Below, in pieces: positions 16,826 to 25,291 of a DNA stretch of 64,000 nt. The notes under the pieces were generated by a model. The model searched no databases and was not told the origin of the DNA. It saw only the letters and a list, made by a program, of their open reading frames with translations. Origin of the DNA: Anaerofilum hominis (GTDB taxonomy: Bacteria; Bacillota; Clostridia; Oscillospirales; Ruminococcaceae); NCBI RefSeq assembly GCF_014287275.1, contig NZ_JACONZ010000002.1, positions 1 through 64,000 of the forward strand, given 5' to 3'. The translations under genes were made by a program, and so were the position numbers. Each line of letters begins with the position of its first letter. Position 1 is the first letter of the stretch.

Positions 16826-17980
16826 TCACGCATTCAGCGCGTCGAACGCCACCTGGATGAGGAAGGCGACGCCCGTCTCAAAGCAGCGCTCGTCGATGCA
16901 GAACTTGTCGCTGTGCTGCGGGTACTCGCCGCCGCCGCCCAGCATCGCAAACGAGCCCGGCACCACCGGGGTGTACTCGGCAAAATCTTCCGCGCCCATC
17001 TGGCGGGGCAGATTGGTGAGGATCATGCGCGGGTCGGCGGCCACCTTTTTCAGCGCGCCCAGCGTGATGTCGGTGGCGTGCTGGTCGTTGATCAGCACGT
17101 CCACGGCAAACTCGTATTCCACGTCGGCGGTGCAGCGGTAGGCGGCGGCGATCTCCTTGGCGATGCGCTCGATGCGCTCGGGCATGCTTTTGCGCAGTTC
17201 GCGGTCAAAAGTGCGCACGGTGCCGGCCATTTCGGCCTCGCCGGAGACGATGTTGTTTTTGGTGCCCGAGACAAAGCGGCCGACGGTGACCACGGCGGGT
17301 TCGGCCGGGGCGATCTCGCGGCTGACAATGCTCTGCAGGGCGGTGACGACGTTGGCGGCGGCCAGGGTGGCGTCCACGCCGGTGTTGGGCATCGCGCCGT
17401 GACAGCCCTTGCCGTGGACCTTGATGCCGAAGTGGTCGGAGGCGGCGGCGGACGGCCCGGCGACGGTGGCGACGGCGCCCACCGGCATCATGGCGGCGAT
17501 GTGCTGGCCAAAGATCATGTCCACGCCCTCAAGCGCGCCCTGCTTCACCAGGGCCTTGGCGCCCTGCACGGTCTCCTCGGCGGGCTGGAAGATCAGCCGC
17601 ACGGTGCCGGGGATCTCGTCTTTCACGCTGACCAGCGCCTTGGCGGCGCCCATCAGCATGGCCGCGTGGGTGTCGTGGCCGCAGGCGTGCATGACGCCGT
17701 CTATCTTGGAGGCAAAGGGCAGGCCGGTGTGCTCCTCCACCGGCAGCGCGTCGATATCCGCGCGCAGGGCCACGGTCTTGCCCGGCTTGCCGCCCTTGAT
17801 GTCCGCCATGGCGCCGGTGGGCTCAAAGCGGTGGACGGTCAGGCCCATCGACTCCAGCTCTTTGACGATGCGGTCGGTGGTCCACACTTCCTCCATGCTC
17901 AGTTCCGGGTGCTCATGCAGTTCGTGGCGGAAAGCGACGACATACTCCTGTACCTGTGCGGCTAACTGTTTGCTGTCCAT
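16826..17980 (-). CDS. M20-family amidohydrolase
   Basis: 384 residues from the ATG at 17980 (AAGGAG site upstream). It carries the M20D signatures: LRADIDALPVEE, MHACGHDTHAAMLMGAAK with the metal-binding Cys/His, FQPAEE with the catalytic glutamate pair, and MGAEDFAEY near the C-terminus. These enzymes hydrolyse N-acyl amino acids or aminoacyl amides (hippurate, N-acetyl-diaminopimelate, IAA-conjugates); the exact substrate cannot be told. The insert dimerisation domain is about 180-290. It is monocistronic by spacing. Confidence 0.88.
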   Translation of the reverse strand: MDSKQLAAQVQEYVVAFRHELHEHPELSMEEVWTTDRIVKELESMGLTVHRFEPTGAMADIKGGKPGKTVALRADIDALPVEEHTGLPFASKIDGVMHACGHDTHAAMLMGAAKALVSVKDEIPGTVRLIFQPAEETVQGAKALVKQGALEGVDMIFGQHIAAMMPVGAVATVAGPSAAASDHFGIKVHGKGCHGAMPNTGVDATLAAANVVTALQSIVSREIAPAEPAVVTVGRFVSGTKNNIVSGEAEMAGTVRTFDRELRKSMPERIERIAKEIAAAYRCTADVEYEFAVDVLINDQHATDITLGALKKVAADPRMILTNLPRQMGAEDFAEYTPVVPGSFAMLGGGGEYPQHSDKFCIDERCFETGVAFLIQVAFDALNA

Positions 17981-18172
17981 TTCGCAACTACTCCTTTTTG
18001 CCCGGCCGGGCCGGATAAAGCGGGCCGCGGCTGCGGGACATTTGTTTGTTACCAGTATACCGCCGCCGGCCGCCCGGCGCAAGCCCGCAGTGCATGCCTG
18101 CCGGCGGCGGGGGCGCTTTCCCCCGGCTGCAGCCGGGTCCCCGTGCGGGCGTGCAGCGGGCGCGCCCGCCGG

Positions 18173-18201
18173 TTGAAAGGGCGGAGCGAAAGAGGTATAA
18201 T
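18173..18201 (+). promoter_or_regulatory. Promoter of nitroreductase gene 1
   Basis: TTGAAA (18173-18178), 17-base spacer, TATAAT (18196-18201). Confidence 0.75.
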
Positions 18202-18205
18202 AAAA

Positions 18206-18224
18206 ATATACTATTTAAGTATAT
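18206..18224. promoter_or_regulatory. Palindromic operator downstream of the -10
   Basis: ATATACT-ATTTA-AGTATAT, perfect 7-bp arms, placed right at the expected transcription start. It looks like a repressor site of the MarR/TetR type; no candidate regulator gene is adjacent. Confidence 0.5.
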
Positions 18225-18260
18225 GATTTGGAATTTATGTGAAACAGGGGAGGTCAAAAA

Positions 18261-18857
18261 ATGGACGGTTTTCTGAAAGCACTGCAGGAAAGGCGCAGCT
18301 GTTATGCGCTTTCAAAGGAGTCGCCGGTGAGCGGCGAGGCGCTGGAGACGCTGATCCGCCAGGCGGTGAAGCACACGCCCTCCGCCTTTAACATGCAAAG
18401 CGGACGCGCGGTTTTGCTGCTGGGCGCCCATCACGACAAGCTGTGGCAGATCACGCTGGAGACGCTGGCGGCCATTGTGCCGCGGGACCGGTTTGCCGCC
18501 ACGGAACAGAAGATCGCCGGTTTTGCAGCCGGTCACGGGACGGTGCTGTTTTTCGACGACGCGGCGGTGACCGGCGCCTATGCGCAGCAGAACCCCGCTT
18601 ACCGCGATAACTTTCCGGTCTGGGCCCAGCAGGCGGCCGGTATGCTGCAGCTTGCGGTCTGGGCCCTGCTGGAAGAGGCGGGCCTCGGCGCGTCGCTGCA
18701 GCACTATAACCCGCTCATTGACGAGGCGGTCAAGCAGGCTTGGCAGATCCCGGACAGCTGGCAGCTGCTGGCCCAGATGCCGTTTGGCGCGCCCGCAGGC
18801 GCGCCGGGCGAAAAGACGTTTGAGCCGCTGGAAAAGCGGGTGAAAGTTTACCGCTGA
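18261..18857 (+). CDS. Nitroreductase-family protein 1
   Basis: 198 residues. FMN-dependent nitroreductase fold: ALQERRSCYALSKESPV near the start, KHTPSAFNMQSGRAVLL (FMN-binding loop), and AVWALLEEAGLGASLQHYNP in the C-terminal half. It resembles the YdgI/HBN1-like branch that reduces nitro compounds or quinones using NAD(P)H. It has its own promoter with an operator-like palindrome, so it is probably inducible. Confidence 0.85.
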   Translation: MDGFLKALQERRSCYALSKESPVSGEALETLIRQAVKHTPSAFNMQSGRAVLLLGAHHDKLWQITLETLAAIVPRDRFAATEQKIAGFAAGHGTVLFFDDAAVTGAYAQQNPAYRDNFPVWAQQAAGMLQLAVWALLEEAGLGASLQHYNPLIDEAVKQAWQIPDSWQLLAQMPFGAPAGAPGEKTFEPLEKRVKVYR

Positions 18858-18883
18858 GCTGTTGTGCCGCGCCGCCCAAGGTG

Positions 18884-18892
18884 TGGTATACT
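18884..18892 (+). promoter_or_regulatory. Extended -10 promoter before the esterase
   Basis: TGGTATACT; a weak TTGTGC lies 19 bases upstream of the -10. It would serve the esterase gene at 19014. Confidence 0.45.
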
Positions 18893-19013
18893 GGAGACAG
18901 AAAGACCGGGTGCGCGGCGCGGGATGAGCGGGGCTTTTTAGGGGAGACAGGGCCGGGTGCGCGGCTGCGGGGCGCGGTCCGGCGGACGGCGCCCACAGCG
19001 GGGGGAAAAACGG

Positions 19014-19730
19014 ATGAGGGGCAAAGTGAGCGATTTTATGGCGGGCGGGCGGCGCGTCTTTGTCTACGCGCCGCCGGGCGCGGGCCAGGCGCTGCCGCTG
19101 GTGCAGATGGCGGCGGGAGATGCGCTGAGCGAGCAGCTGCCCCAGATCATGGGCGAAGTGGAGCCGCTGCTGGGACAGGGCTGCGCCCCCTTTTTGATGT
19201 GCTGGACCGCGCCGGCGGACTGGGAGCGGGACTATACCCCCTGGCCCGCGCCTGCACTGCAGGGGCGGCAGCCCTTTTCCGGGGGCGCGGACGCATATCT
19301 CGACCTGCTGGAGGGCACAGTAAAACCGGCGGTGGCTGCCCGCTTCGATGTTCTCCCAGGCGCGCGTAGCACCGCCCTGGCCGGATATTCGCTGGGCGGG
19401 CTGCTGGCCCTGTACGGGCTGCTCTCCCGGCCCGGATACGGGCGGGCGGCAAGCCTTTCTGGCTCGCTGTGGTACGACGGCTGGGCCTCCTGGCAGGCGG
19501 CTCATCCGGCGCGGCCGGGGTGCCGCTGCTACCTCTCGCTGGGTAAGGCGGAAGAGCGCAGCCGGGACGAGAGGATGGGCCGCGTGGGACAGGCCACCCG
19601 CGCGGCCGCAGACCTGCTGCTGCAGCAGCTCGGACCGCAGAACGCGGTGCTGGAGTGGAACAACGGCGGGCATTTCACCGGCATCCCCCACCGCATCGCC
19701 AAAGGGCTGCTGTGGCTGATGCGGGATTGA
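19014..19730 (+). CDS. Alpha/beta-hydrolase esterase (Fes/EstD-like)
   Basis: 238 residues from the ATG at 19014. The nucleophile elbow is ALAGYSLGGLLAL (Ser about 124), and EWNNGGHF near the C-terminus supplies the catalytic histidine. The fold and the SLSGSLWYDG segment after the elbow match the enterochelin-esterase/esterase D group. The natural substrate is not evident. No signal peptide, so cytoplasmic. Confidence 0.75.
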   Translation: MRGKVSDFMAGGRRVFVYAPPGAGQALPLVQMAAGDALSEQLPQIMGEVEPLLGQGCAPFLMCWTAPADWERDYTPWPAPALQGRQPFSGGADAYLDLLEGTVKPAVAARFDVLPGARSTALAGYSLGGLLALYGLLSRPGYGRAASLSGSLWYDGWASWQAAHPARPGCRCYLSLGKAEERSRDERMGRVGQATRAAADLLLQQLGPQNAVLEWNNGGHFTGIPHRIAKGLLWLMRD

Positions 19731-20031
19731 ACAGCCGCACAGGCGCGGCCAGGCTGTGCGGCTGCGGGCTGCCCCGCGCCTCTTTGCAGCTGTGCGGGGC
19801 GCTGCCGATGGGAACCATTGTGTGACACGGACACAAAGCGCAGCCCGGTGGAACCGGATGCCGCGGCAAGAAGAGGGCGGACAGCCCCGGTTTTGGACCG
19901 CAGGGTCCAGGAGGGCAAGGACCGACTGAGTATTTCTATGCCCGCAGCGCGGGCAAAAGGCGGAAAGAAAGCCGGACGGACGGTCTGGCTCCCTTGTCCG
20001 GCTCAACATTGTAAGAGGGGGGCGGGTCAGC
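19731..20031. other. GC-rich intergenic region, no feature seen
   Basis: Between the esterase and the SRAP gene. No promoter close to consensus, no hairpin with a T tract and no coding frame with a ribosome site. Confidence 0.5.
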
Positions 20032-20655
20032 TTGTGCTGCCGTTATTATATTGATAAAAGCCTGATGCGCGGCCTGTTCGACCTGTTTCACGGGCTGCCC
20101 CAGGTGGAGCAGCAGCGGCTGGCCGGGCTGCAGGGGGAGGTCTTTCCCACCGGGCGCGCGCCGGCGGTGCGCGCTGCGCAGGACAGTGCGGAGTTGTTTG
20201 TCCCCCGCTGGGGGTTTGCCGGGCAGGACCGGCGGCAGCCTGTGGTGAACGCGCGGGCTGAAACGGTGGCGGAGCGGCCGATGTTCCGCGACAGTTTTGC
20301 GCTGCGCCGCTGCCTGGTGCCTGCCAGCGGGTTTTTTGAGTGGGATAAACTGGCTCCCCGGGGCAGAGGGCCAAAGACGAAGTACGCCTTTGCCCGCGCC
20401 GACGGCGCGCCGCTGCTGCTGGCCGGCTGCTGGAAGCGCGGCCCCGAGGGGGACCGCTTTGTGGTGCTGACCACAGCGGCCAACAGCTCGATGGCGGAGA
20501 TCCATGACCGCATGCCGGTGCTCATCGCGCCGGAGAACGCAGAGGAGTATTTGTTTGACGAGACCTCGGCCCGGCTGCTGGCCGCCCAGCAGGGCCCCGA
20601 ACTGGTGCGGGAGGCGCAGCTGCCCCCCGGCGGCGGCGAGCAGCTGCGCTTTTGA
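20032..20655 (+). CDS. SOS-response-associated peptidase family (YedK/HMCES-like)
   Basis: 207 residues, TTG start at 20032 after a GAGGGGG site. After Met removal the protein begins with Cys2 (MCCRYYID), the residue that crosslinks to abasic sites in ssDNA. NARAETVAER, SGFFEWDK and IHDRMPVL are the other SRAP signature blocks with the active-site Asn, Glu and His. It shields abasic DNA at forks. No partner is adjacent, though several DNA-repair genes (Ku, Ada-AlkA, Ogt) lie in the window. Confidence 0.92.
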   Translation: MCCRYYIDKSLMRGLFDLFHGLPQVEQQRLAGLQGEVFPTGRAPAVRAAQDSAELFVPRWGFAGQDRRQPVVNARAETVAERPMFRDSFALRRCLVPASGFFEWDKLAPRGRGPKTKYAFARADGAPLLLAGCWKRGPEGDRFVVLTTAANSSMAEIHDRMPVLIAPENAEEYLFDETSARLLAAQQGPELVREAQLPPGGGEQLRF

Positions 20656-20677
20656 GCGGTGAGAAGGGAGAAAACAG

Positions 20678-21379
20678 ATGACACAGGAAGTCTATCAGCT
20701 GCTGGAAAACTATATGCTCCACTGTATGAAAGACAGCGCCCACGATAAGGAGCACATCTACCGGGTGCTGTACACTGCGCTGGACATCGCCGGGACGGAA
20801 CAGGGAGCAGACAAAGACGTGCTGATCTGCGCCTGCCTGCTGCACGATATCGGGCGGCGGGAACAGTTTGAGGACCCCCGCCTGGACCATGCCGCCGTGG
20901 GGGCGGAAAAGGCGCGGCGTTTTTTGATGGAACACGGCTTTGGAGAAGTCGCCGCCCGCCGGACGGCGGCCTGCATCCGCACCCATCGCTTCCGCGCAGA
21001 GCAGCCCCCCGAGAGCTTGGAGGCAAAGATCCTCTTTGACGCCGACAAACTGGAGGCGGCGGGGGCGCTGGGCGCTGCCCGCACCCTGCTTTATCTCGGC
21101 CGCGCCGGCCAGCCATTGTATTCCATGACGCCGCAGGGGCGGGTGGCCGATGGAGCGGGCGACGAGCCTCCCTCTTTTTTTCATGAATACCGATATAAGC
21201 TGGAGGGGCTGTACGGCAGGTTCTTTACCCGGCGCGGCGCGCAGCTAGCCCATTTGCGCAGGGCGGCGGCAGCTGATTTTTACCGGGCGCTGCTGGCGGA
21301 GGTGAGCCTGCCCTATGAGCGGGGACCCGGGCTACTGCGCGCGGAACTCGATGGAAAGGCAGCGAAGCCTGGGCCGTGA
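20678..21379 (+). CDS. HD-domain phosphohydrolase
   Basis: 233 residues. KDSAHDKEHIYRVLYTA (first His), ACLLHDIGR (HD) and LFDADKLEA (second Asp) form the metal site of the YedJ/YpgQ-like HD hydrolases, which act on nucleotides or related phosphates. The gene follows the SRAP gene by 22 bases and has a GAAGGGAG site, so they may be co-transcribed. Confidence 0.82.
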   Translation: MTQEVYQLLENYMLHCMKDSAHDKEHIYRVLYTALDIAGTEQGADKDVLICACLLHDIGRREQFEDPRLDHAAVGAEKARRFLMEHGFGEVAARRTAACIRTHRFRAEQPPESLEAKILFDADKLEAAGALGAARTLLYLGRAGQPLYSMTPQGRVADGAGDEPPSFFHEYRYKLEGLYGRFFTRRGAQLAHLRRAAAADFYRALLAEVSLPYERGPGLLRAELDGKAAKPGP

Positions 21380-21504
21380 GCGGGGGCGTGTCGCGGCAAA
21401 GCTTTTACATAGAGAACGTGCCGGAGAGCGGCGCATTTCACAGGCAGGCGGCAGGATGCCGCGGATAAGGGAAAGACGCTTTCAAGGTTTGTCCGCAGGA
21501 AAGC

Positions 21505-21645
21505 TGCGGCATCGGCCACTGAGTGAAAGGTTATTGGCTTTGCCGACAGCTGAGCGGGAGAGAACACTATCGAAGTTTGCCTATGGCAAACTTGCGGCAT
21601 CGGCCGCTGAGTGAAAGGTTATTTGCTCTGCCGACAGCCGATGCG
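21505..21645. repeat. Direct repeat pair with a hairpin between
   Basis: Two copies of about 53 bases (21505-21557 and 21593-21645, offset 88) share the block GCGGCATCGGCC and GAGTGAAAGGTTATT, with a few substitutions. Between them is a perfect hairpin, GTTTGCC-TAT-GGCAAAC (21575-21591). The rest of the 484-base gap (21380-21863) shows no gene. Confidence 0.6.
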
Positions 21646-21863
21646 GGTGTCCGCGAAAGCGGAGCTCTGCTTTTCGGCGGTCTGACGCAGGACAAAACGC
21701 CGCAGGCCTGCGGGCTCGGGGGCGCTCTGTGCGGCCATGCGTGAAAACGGAAGAGCAGCCTCTCTCCATCGGCCGCTGGGGCGGGCGCGCCGCAAAAACA
21801 GGTACGGGCAGCAGAGGAAAAGGAAAACCCGCTTCCCCTGCTGTGAAAAATAGGGAGCTGAAA

Positions 21864-22385
21864 ATGGAAAGGATGATCGGTATGACAGTGATGGAAGCGA
21901 TCCAGGCGCGCCGCAGCGTGCGCAGCTACAGCAGCCAGCCGGTGACGCAGCAAGAGCTGGAATCGGTGCTGGAGGCCGGACGGCTGGCCCCCTCGGCCCG
22001 CAACCGGCAGGCCTGGCACTTCACCGCCGTGCGGGACGCGGCCCTGCGGGAGCGGCTGATGGCGGCCTGCAAGGATCAGAAGCAGGTGGGGGAAGCGCCG
22101 GTCACACTGGTGGTCTGGGCAGAGGACGACCCCCTCATGGCCTGCGGCCAGTCGGCCTCCACGGTGGATTGTTCCATTGCACTCAGCTTTATGCTGCTGC
22201 GTGCGGCGGAACTGGGCCTTGGCACCTGCTGGCTTGGCGCCTTTGACGCGGAGCAGGTCAAGGAGGCGCTGGGCCTGCCCGCCCAGGCGGTGGCAGTGGC
22301 AGTCACGCCACTGGGCCACCCGGCCGAGCAGCCCGCGGCCCGGCCCCGCAAGGCCCCGGCGGAAGTCTGGGACGTCCGCGGGTAA
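21864..22385 (+). CDS. Nitroreductase-family protein 2
   Basis: 173 residues from the ATG at 21864 (GGGAG site). Typical compact nitroreductase: MEAIQARRSVRSY, GRLAPSARNRQAWHF and AAELGLGTCWLGAF, which are the FMN- and substrate-contacting loops. Substrate unknown; enzymes of this length often act as iron-sulfur-free NADH:flavin/quinone reductases. It is paralogous in type to the genes at 18261 and 41549. Confidence 0.85.
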   Translation: MERMIGMTVMEAIQARRSVRSYSSQPVTQQELESVLEAGRLAPSARNRQAWHFTAVRDAALRERLMAACKDQKQVGEAPVTLVVWAEDDPLMACGQSASTVDCSIALSFMLLRAAELGLGTCWLGAFDAEQVKEALGLPAQAVAVAVTPLGHPAEQPAARPRKAPAEVWDVRG

Positions 22386-22567
22386 ACGCGGCGCCGGCCT
22401 TGCCCTTGTGCCGGCCGGCGCGGGAAGCGCTTTTTTGCAATTCCGCTCTGCCGGGCGTAGCCGGACGGCGGCGACGCGCGGGGAACTGCCCGGCTGCGGG
22501 GACGCCGGCGGCGCCAGGGCACTTGCCCGCCTCAGCCGCATCGGGGGCGCAAAAGCGGCCGGAGCGC

Positions 22568-22749
22568 TTGAGAGAACATATCATCACTATACAATACAAA
22601 ATTTTATAGACAAGTTGCAGAGGGAACGCAGGAGGGCAGTGTTCATCCGCAATTTGTAAATTGAAGAAGATCCTTTTTATTCCAAAATCCCCCGCGATGG
22701 CATAAGTTTTGATGGGACAGCTTCTGGACGCCTGACCGGCGTCCTTTTT
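22568..22749 (+). ncRNA. Candidate small RNA or orphan leader
   Basis: A promoter-like TTGAGA - 16 bases - TACAAT (22568-22595) is followed about 130 bases later by a strong terminator (GGACGCC-TGACC-GGCGTCC then TTTTT, 22726-22749), with no convincing gene between. It contains GGAGGG followed by a six-codon frame starting GTG at 22640, which could be a leader peptide. I match it to no known RNA family. Confidence 0.35.
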
Positions 22750-22763
22750 CTGACAAAAAGCGG

Positions 22764-22794
22764 CCGATCCGCGTGGATCGACCGCTTTATCGTT
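22764..22794. terminator. Bidirectional terminator-like hairpin
   Basis: An AAGCGG / CCGCTT stem extended by CGATCC / GGATCG, one C/A mismatch, four-base loop. It lies 15 bases after the previous terminator. The region from here to the DUF6440 gene (22795-23117) contains no convincing gene. Confidence 0.5.
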
Positions 22795-23117
22795 GGATGC
22801 GAAGCCGAGCAAATGACAGCAGGACAAATGCAGAGTAGAGCATTTTCATATACTTGCAGTATAAAATTGCTGATATTTTCTGAACACAGCAGCGGATGGT
22901 CCCTTTGATCGGCGTGCGCACTGCTTGGAATCGCAGGTCACAGGCACTGGTCAGGACGGCGTTTTCGTCCCTCTGCTTGTCTGACATCGTGGGTCGTCTT
23001 TATTTGCATTGCCGAACTCTATTTCGCGCTCCCTGTTAAAATTTCTGCTTTGTAAAGATGCGCCGCCCTTTCTCTTTTGTTATTTCTCGGCAGACGGCAC
23101 AGCGCTCAGCTTCCGGG

Positions 23118-23312
23118 TCATGACCGATCTTCTCCGTTGAGGGGCGTAACGATCGGTTTACCGTCTTTATCCATCAAAACGGTGATGCCGCAGCCATTGG
23201 TCTTGTTGGAAGACATCAGCAGATAGTTTACTCCTGTTTCTGTATCTACAATGATTTTTCTGACGTTGGTGACCCCCTGGTCATAAACTTCTATAAAACG
23301 ATCTTTTGCCAT
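23118..23312 (-). CDS. DUF6440-family protein
   Basis: 64 residues from the ATG at 23312 with an AAGGAG site. The core IIVDTETGVNYLLMSS and the end LMDKDGKPIVTP are the conserved blocks of this small clostridial family; GCGITVLMD precedes the latter. No function is established. It stands alone between two long GC-rich non-coding stretches. Confidence 0.8.
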   Translation of the reverse strand: MAKDRFIEVYDQGVTNVRKIIVDTETGVNYLLMSSNKTNGCGITVLMDKDGKPIVTPLNGEDRS

Positions 23313-23869
23313 TTTGAAGCACTCCTTTTTCATTTTCATTTTTGGGATAGACGATAAAGTTCTGTTTATAAAGCGATCCTCACGATGCGATGAAGAAGAA
23401 ACGCGGAGCAATAAAGGCAGGCCGGGGCTGTTTTTTGGCCTCCCGCGCGGCCGTCAGGCACTCGGGCCGCGGCAAGTCACGGCAGACGAAAGCGGGCATT
23501 GAAACGCGGCCCGCACGGGCGGTTTAAGGCGCTGAGGCTGCCCGCTTTTTGCCGGGCATGTTTCGTGATAGAGGCTCCCGTGCGGCAGCAGCCTTTTTTC
23601 GGCGCCTGCGGTTTGGGGCCGGGCCTGGGGTGCAGGACGGGCCCGGACCTGCGGGCGACCCGCAAGCGTTCACGCCCCGGCCGCATTTGCGCTGTTTCCG
23701 AAAGCCCTGGCCTGAAGCTGCGTTTTTTTCGCCTGTCCGGCCCCCGCCCGCGGACGGAGGCGCCGGACAAGGGGATGCGCGCGGCTTTCTTCACCTCCCT
23801 TTAGAAAAAGGCTGCGCCCCGCAGCCGGGCCCGTTTTGGCGCCTGCCGGGGCCTTTTTGGAAAAATTGC
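23313..23869. other. GC-rich intergenic region, no gene seen
   Basis: About 560 bases. Open frames exist on both strands, as expected at this GC content, but none has a ribosome site or recognisable protein. The rightmost part carries the promoter of the acetyltransferase. Confidence 0.5.
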
Positions 23870-23898
23870 TTGAGCCCGGCCCCGGGGTGCGGTAAACT
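23870..23898 (+). promoter_or_regulatory. Promoter of the GNAT-HD operon
   Basis: TTGAGC (23870-23875), 17-base spacer, TAAACT (23893-23898), 37 bases before the GTG start. Confidence 0.6.
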
Positions 23899-23935
23899 AA
23901 ACAGGAAGGGACCGCAGACGGGGGAGGCGGAAGAG

Positions 23936-24409
23936 GTGGAGATACGGCTGAGGAGTTATGAGGACCGGGACCTGCCCGCGCTGGCACAGCTGTTTTATGA
24001 TACGGTCCATACGGTAAACGCCGGGGACTATGACCCGCAGCAGTTGAACGCCTGGGCGCCGGGGCAGATCGACGCGGCCCGCTGGCATGAAACGCTGGAG
24101 GCGCATTTTTCCCTGGTGGCGGAGGACGGGGCCGGCGGCCTTTTGGGATTTGCCGACCTGGACGAGGCCGCGGGGTATCTGGACCGGCTCTACGTACACG
24201 CCGCACATCAGGGAAAAGGCGTGGGCGCCGTGCTCTGCACCGCGCTGGAGACCCGCGCCTGTTATGCGGGCTGCCGGGCCGTCACCACCCATGCCTCTGT
24301 CACAGCCCGGCCGTTTTTTGAGGCCAGAGGCTACCGGGTGCTGCGCGCACAGCAGGTGGAGCGCGGCGGGGTCACGCTCCCCAATTTTGTTATGGAAAAA
24401 TGTCTGTAA
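23936..24409 (+). CDS. GNAT-family N-acetyltransferase
   Basis: 157 residues from the GTG at 23936 (GGGGAGG site). LRSYEDRDLPALAQLFYDTV opens the fold; LDRLYVHAAHQGKGVGAVLC is the acetyl-CoA pyrophosphate loop (Q-x-K-G-x-G), and ARPFFEARGYRVLRAQQV is the conserved C-terminal strand-helix. It resembles YafP-like acetyltransferases. Twelve bases separate it from the HD hydrolase gene. Confidence 0.85.
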   Translation: MEIRLRSYEDRDLPALAQLFYDTVHTVNAGDYDPQQLNAWAPGQIDAARWHETLEAHFSLVAEDGAGGLLGFADLDEAAGYLDRLYVHAAHQGKGVGAVLCTALETRACYAGCRAVTTHASVTARPFFEARGYRVLRAQQVERGGVTLPNFVMEKCL

Positions 24410-24421
24410 GGAGGAGATAAA

Positions 24422-24967
24422 ATGCCGGTCAACAAGATCCACGCGGCGATCCAGTTCGCCGCGCTGGCGCACGGGCAGCAGAAGAGAAAGGGAACCGAGA
24501 TACCCTATCTGGTCCATCCCTTTGAGGTGGCGCAGCTGCTCACTGCAGAGGGCGCGCCGGAGGAGCTCATCCTCGCCGGGCTGCTGCACGACACGCTGGA
24601 AGACGCCCATATCGCGCCCGAGCAGATCGAAGAGGAATTTGGCCGCGCCGTGGCCCTGCTGGTGCTGTCTGCGTCGGAGGACAAGACAAAAAGCTGGGAG
24701 GAGCGCAAAGCCCACACAGTGGAATATCTGCAGAGGGACGCGCCCTATGAGGCACTTTTGCTGGCCTGCGCCGACAAGCTGTCCAACCTGCGCAGTATCG
24801 CGGCGGATCATGAGAGCGAGGGAGAGGCGGTCTGGGACCGATTCAGGCGCGGCCGGGCCCAGCAGCGCTGGTATTATGCCGGGCTGCTGCGCGCGTTTGC
24901 ACCGCTGCAGGACACGGGGATGTACCAGGAGTTCTGCGTGCTGTTTGAGGAGGTCTTCGGCTGCTGA
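24422..24967 (+). CDS. Mesh1-like HD hydrolase (small alarmone hydrolase type)
   Basis: 181 residues, only an HD domain. Signatures match the RelA/SpoT hydrolase domain: AHGQQKRKGTEIPYLVHPFEVA (with the RKG-x-PY-HP motif), LLHDTLEDA (HD-ED) and LLACADKLSNLRSI (catalytic Asp near the end). There is no synthetase or regulatory domain. It probably hydrolyses (p)ppGpp or NADPH. Co-transcribed with the GNAT gene. Confidence 0.82.
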   Translation: MPVNKIHAAIQFAALAHGQQKRKGTEIPYLVHPFEVAQLLTAEGAPEELILAGLLHDTLEDAHIAPEQIEEEFGRAVALLVLSASEDKTKSWEERKAHTVEYLQRDAPYEALLLACADKLSNLRSIAADHESEGEAVWDRFRRGRAQQRWYYAGLLRAFAPLQDTGMYQEFCVLFEEVFGC

Positions 24968-25291
24968 GGCCGGGCGCGCTGCGGCGCTGCTGCGGGGAGA
25001 CAGGAGCAAAACGCCGGTGGCGCATCTGCACCAGGACGGCCCGGAGCGAGCGGCCTGGAGCGGAGCCACCCCGGCGCAGGGACAGCAGGGCAGCCCCCAT
25101 ACCGACCGGCGGGCAGGCGTTCCCCGTGCGGCCGCCGGAGAAAAACCGGCTTTTGGGGGACGCCGCAAAGCCCACCGCCGCCTTTTGTCCCGGGCCGGGC
25201 CTTGCGGCCCTGTGCCCGGAAGTGCTGCGGGGCACAGCCGGCGGGCGCCGGAAAAAGCGCGCTCTGCCGCGCGGAGAAAGGGGGATAAAAG
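24968..25291. other. GC-rich intergenic region, nothing seen
   Basis: 324 bases between the HD hydrolase and glycosyltransferase genes without a clear promoter, terminator or gene. A GGGGGA site immediately precedes the next start. Confidence 0.5.

Noticed and set aside
18312..20009. A 565-codon minus-strand frame
   Set aside because: Opposite the nitroreductase and esterase genes; Arg/Pro/Ala-rich with no motif.
22787..22987. A 66-codon minus-strand frame starting MSDKQRDENAV
   Set aside because: No ribosome site and no family resemblance; it might be a transposase remnant but there is not enough sequence to support that.
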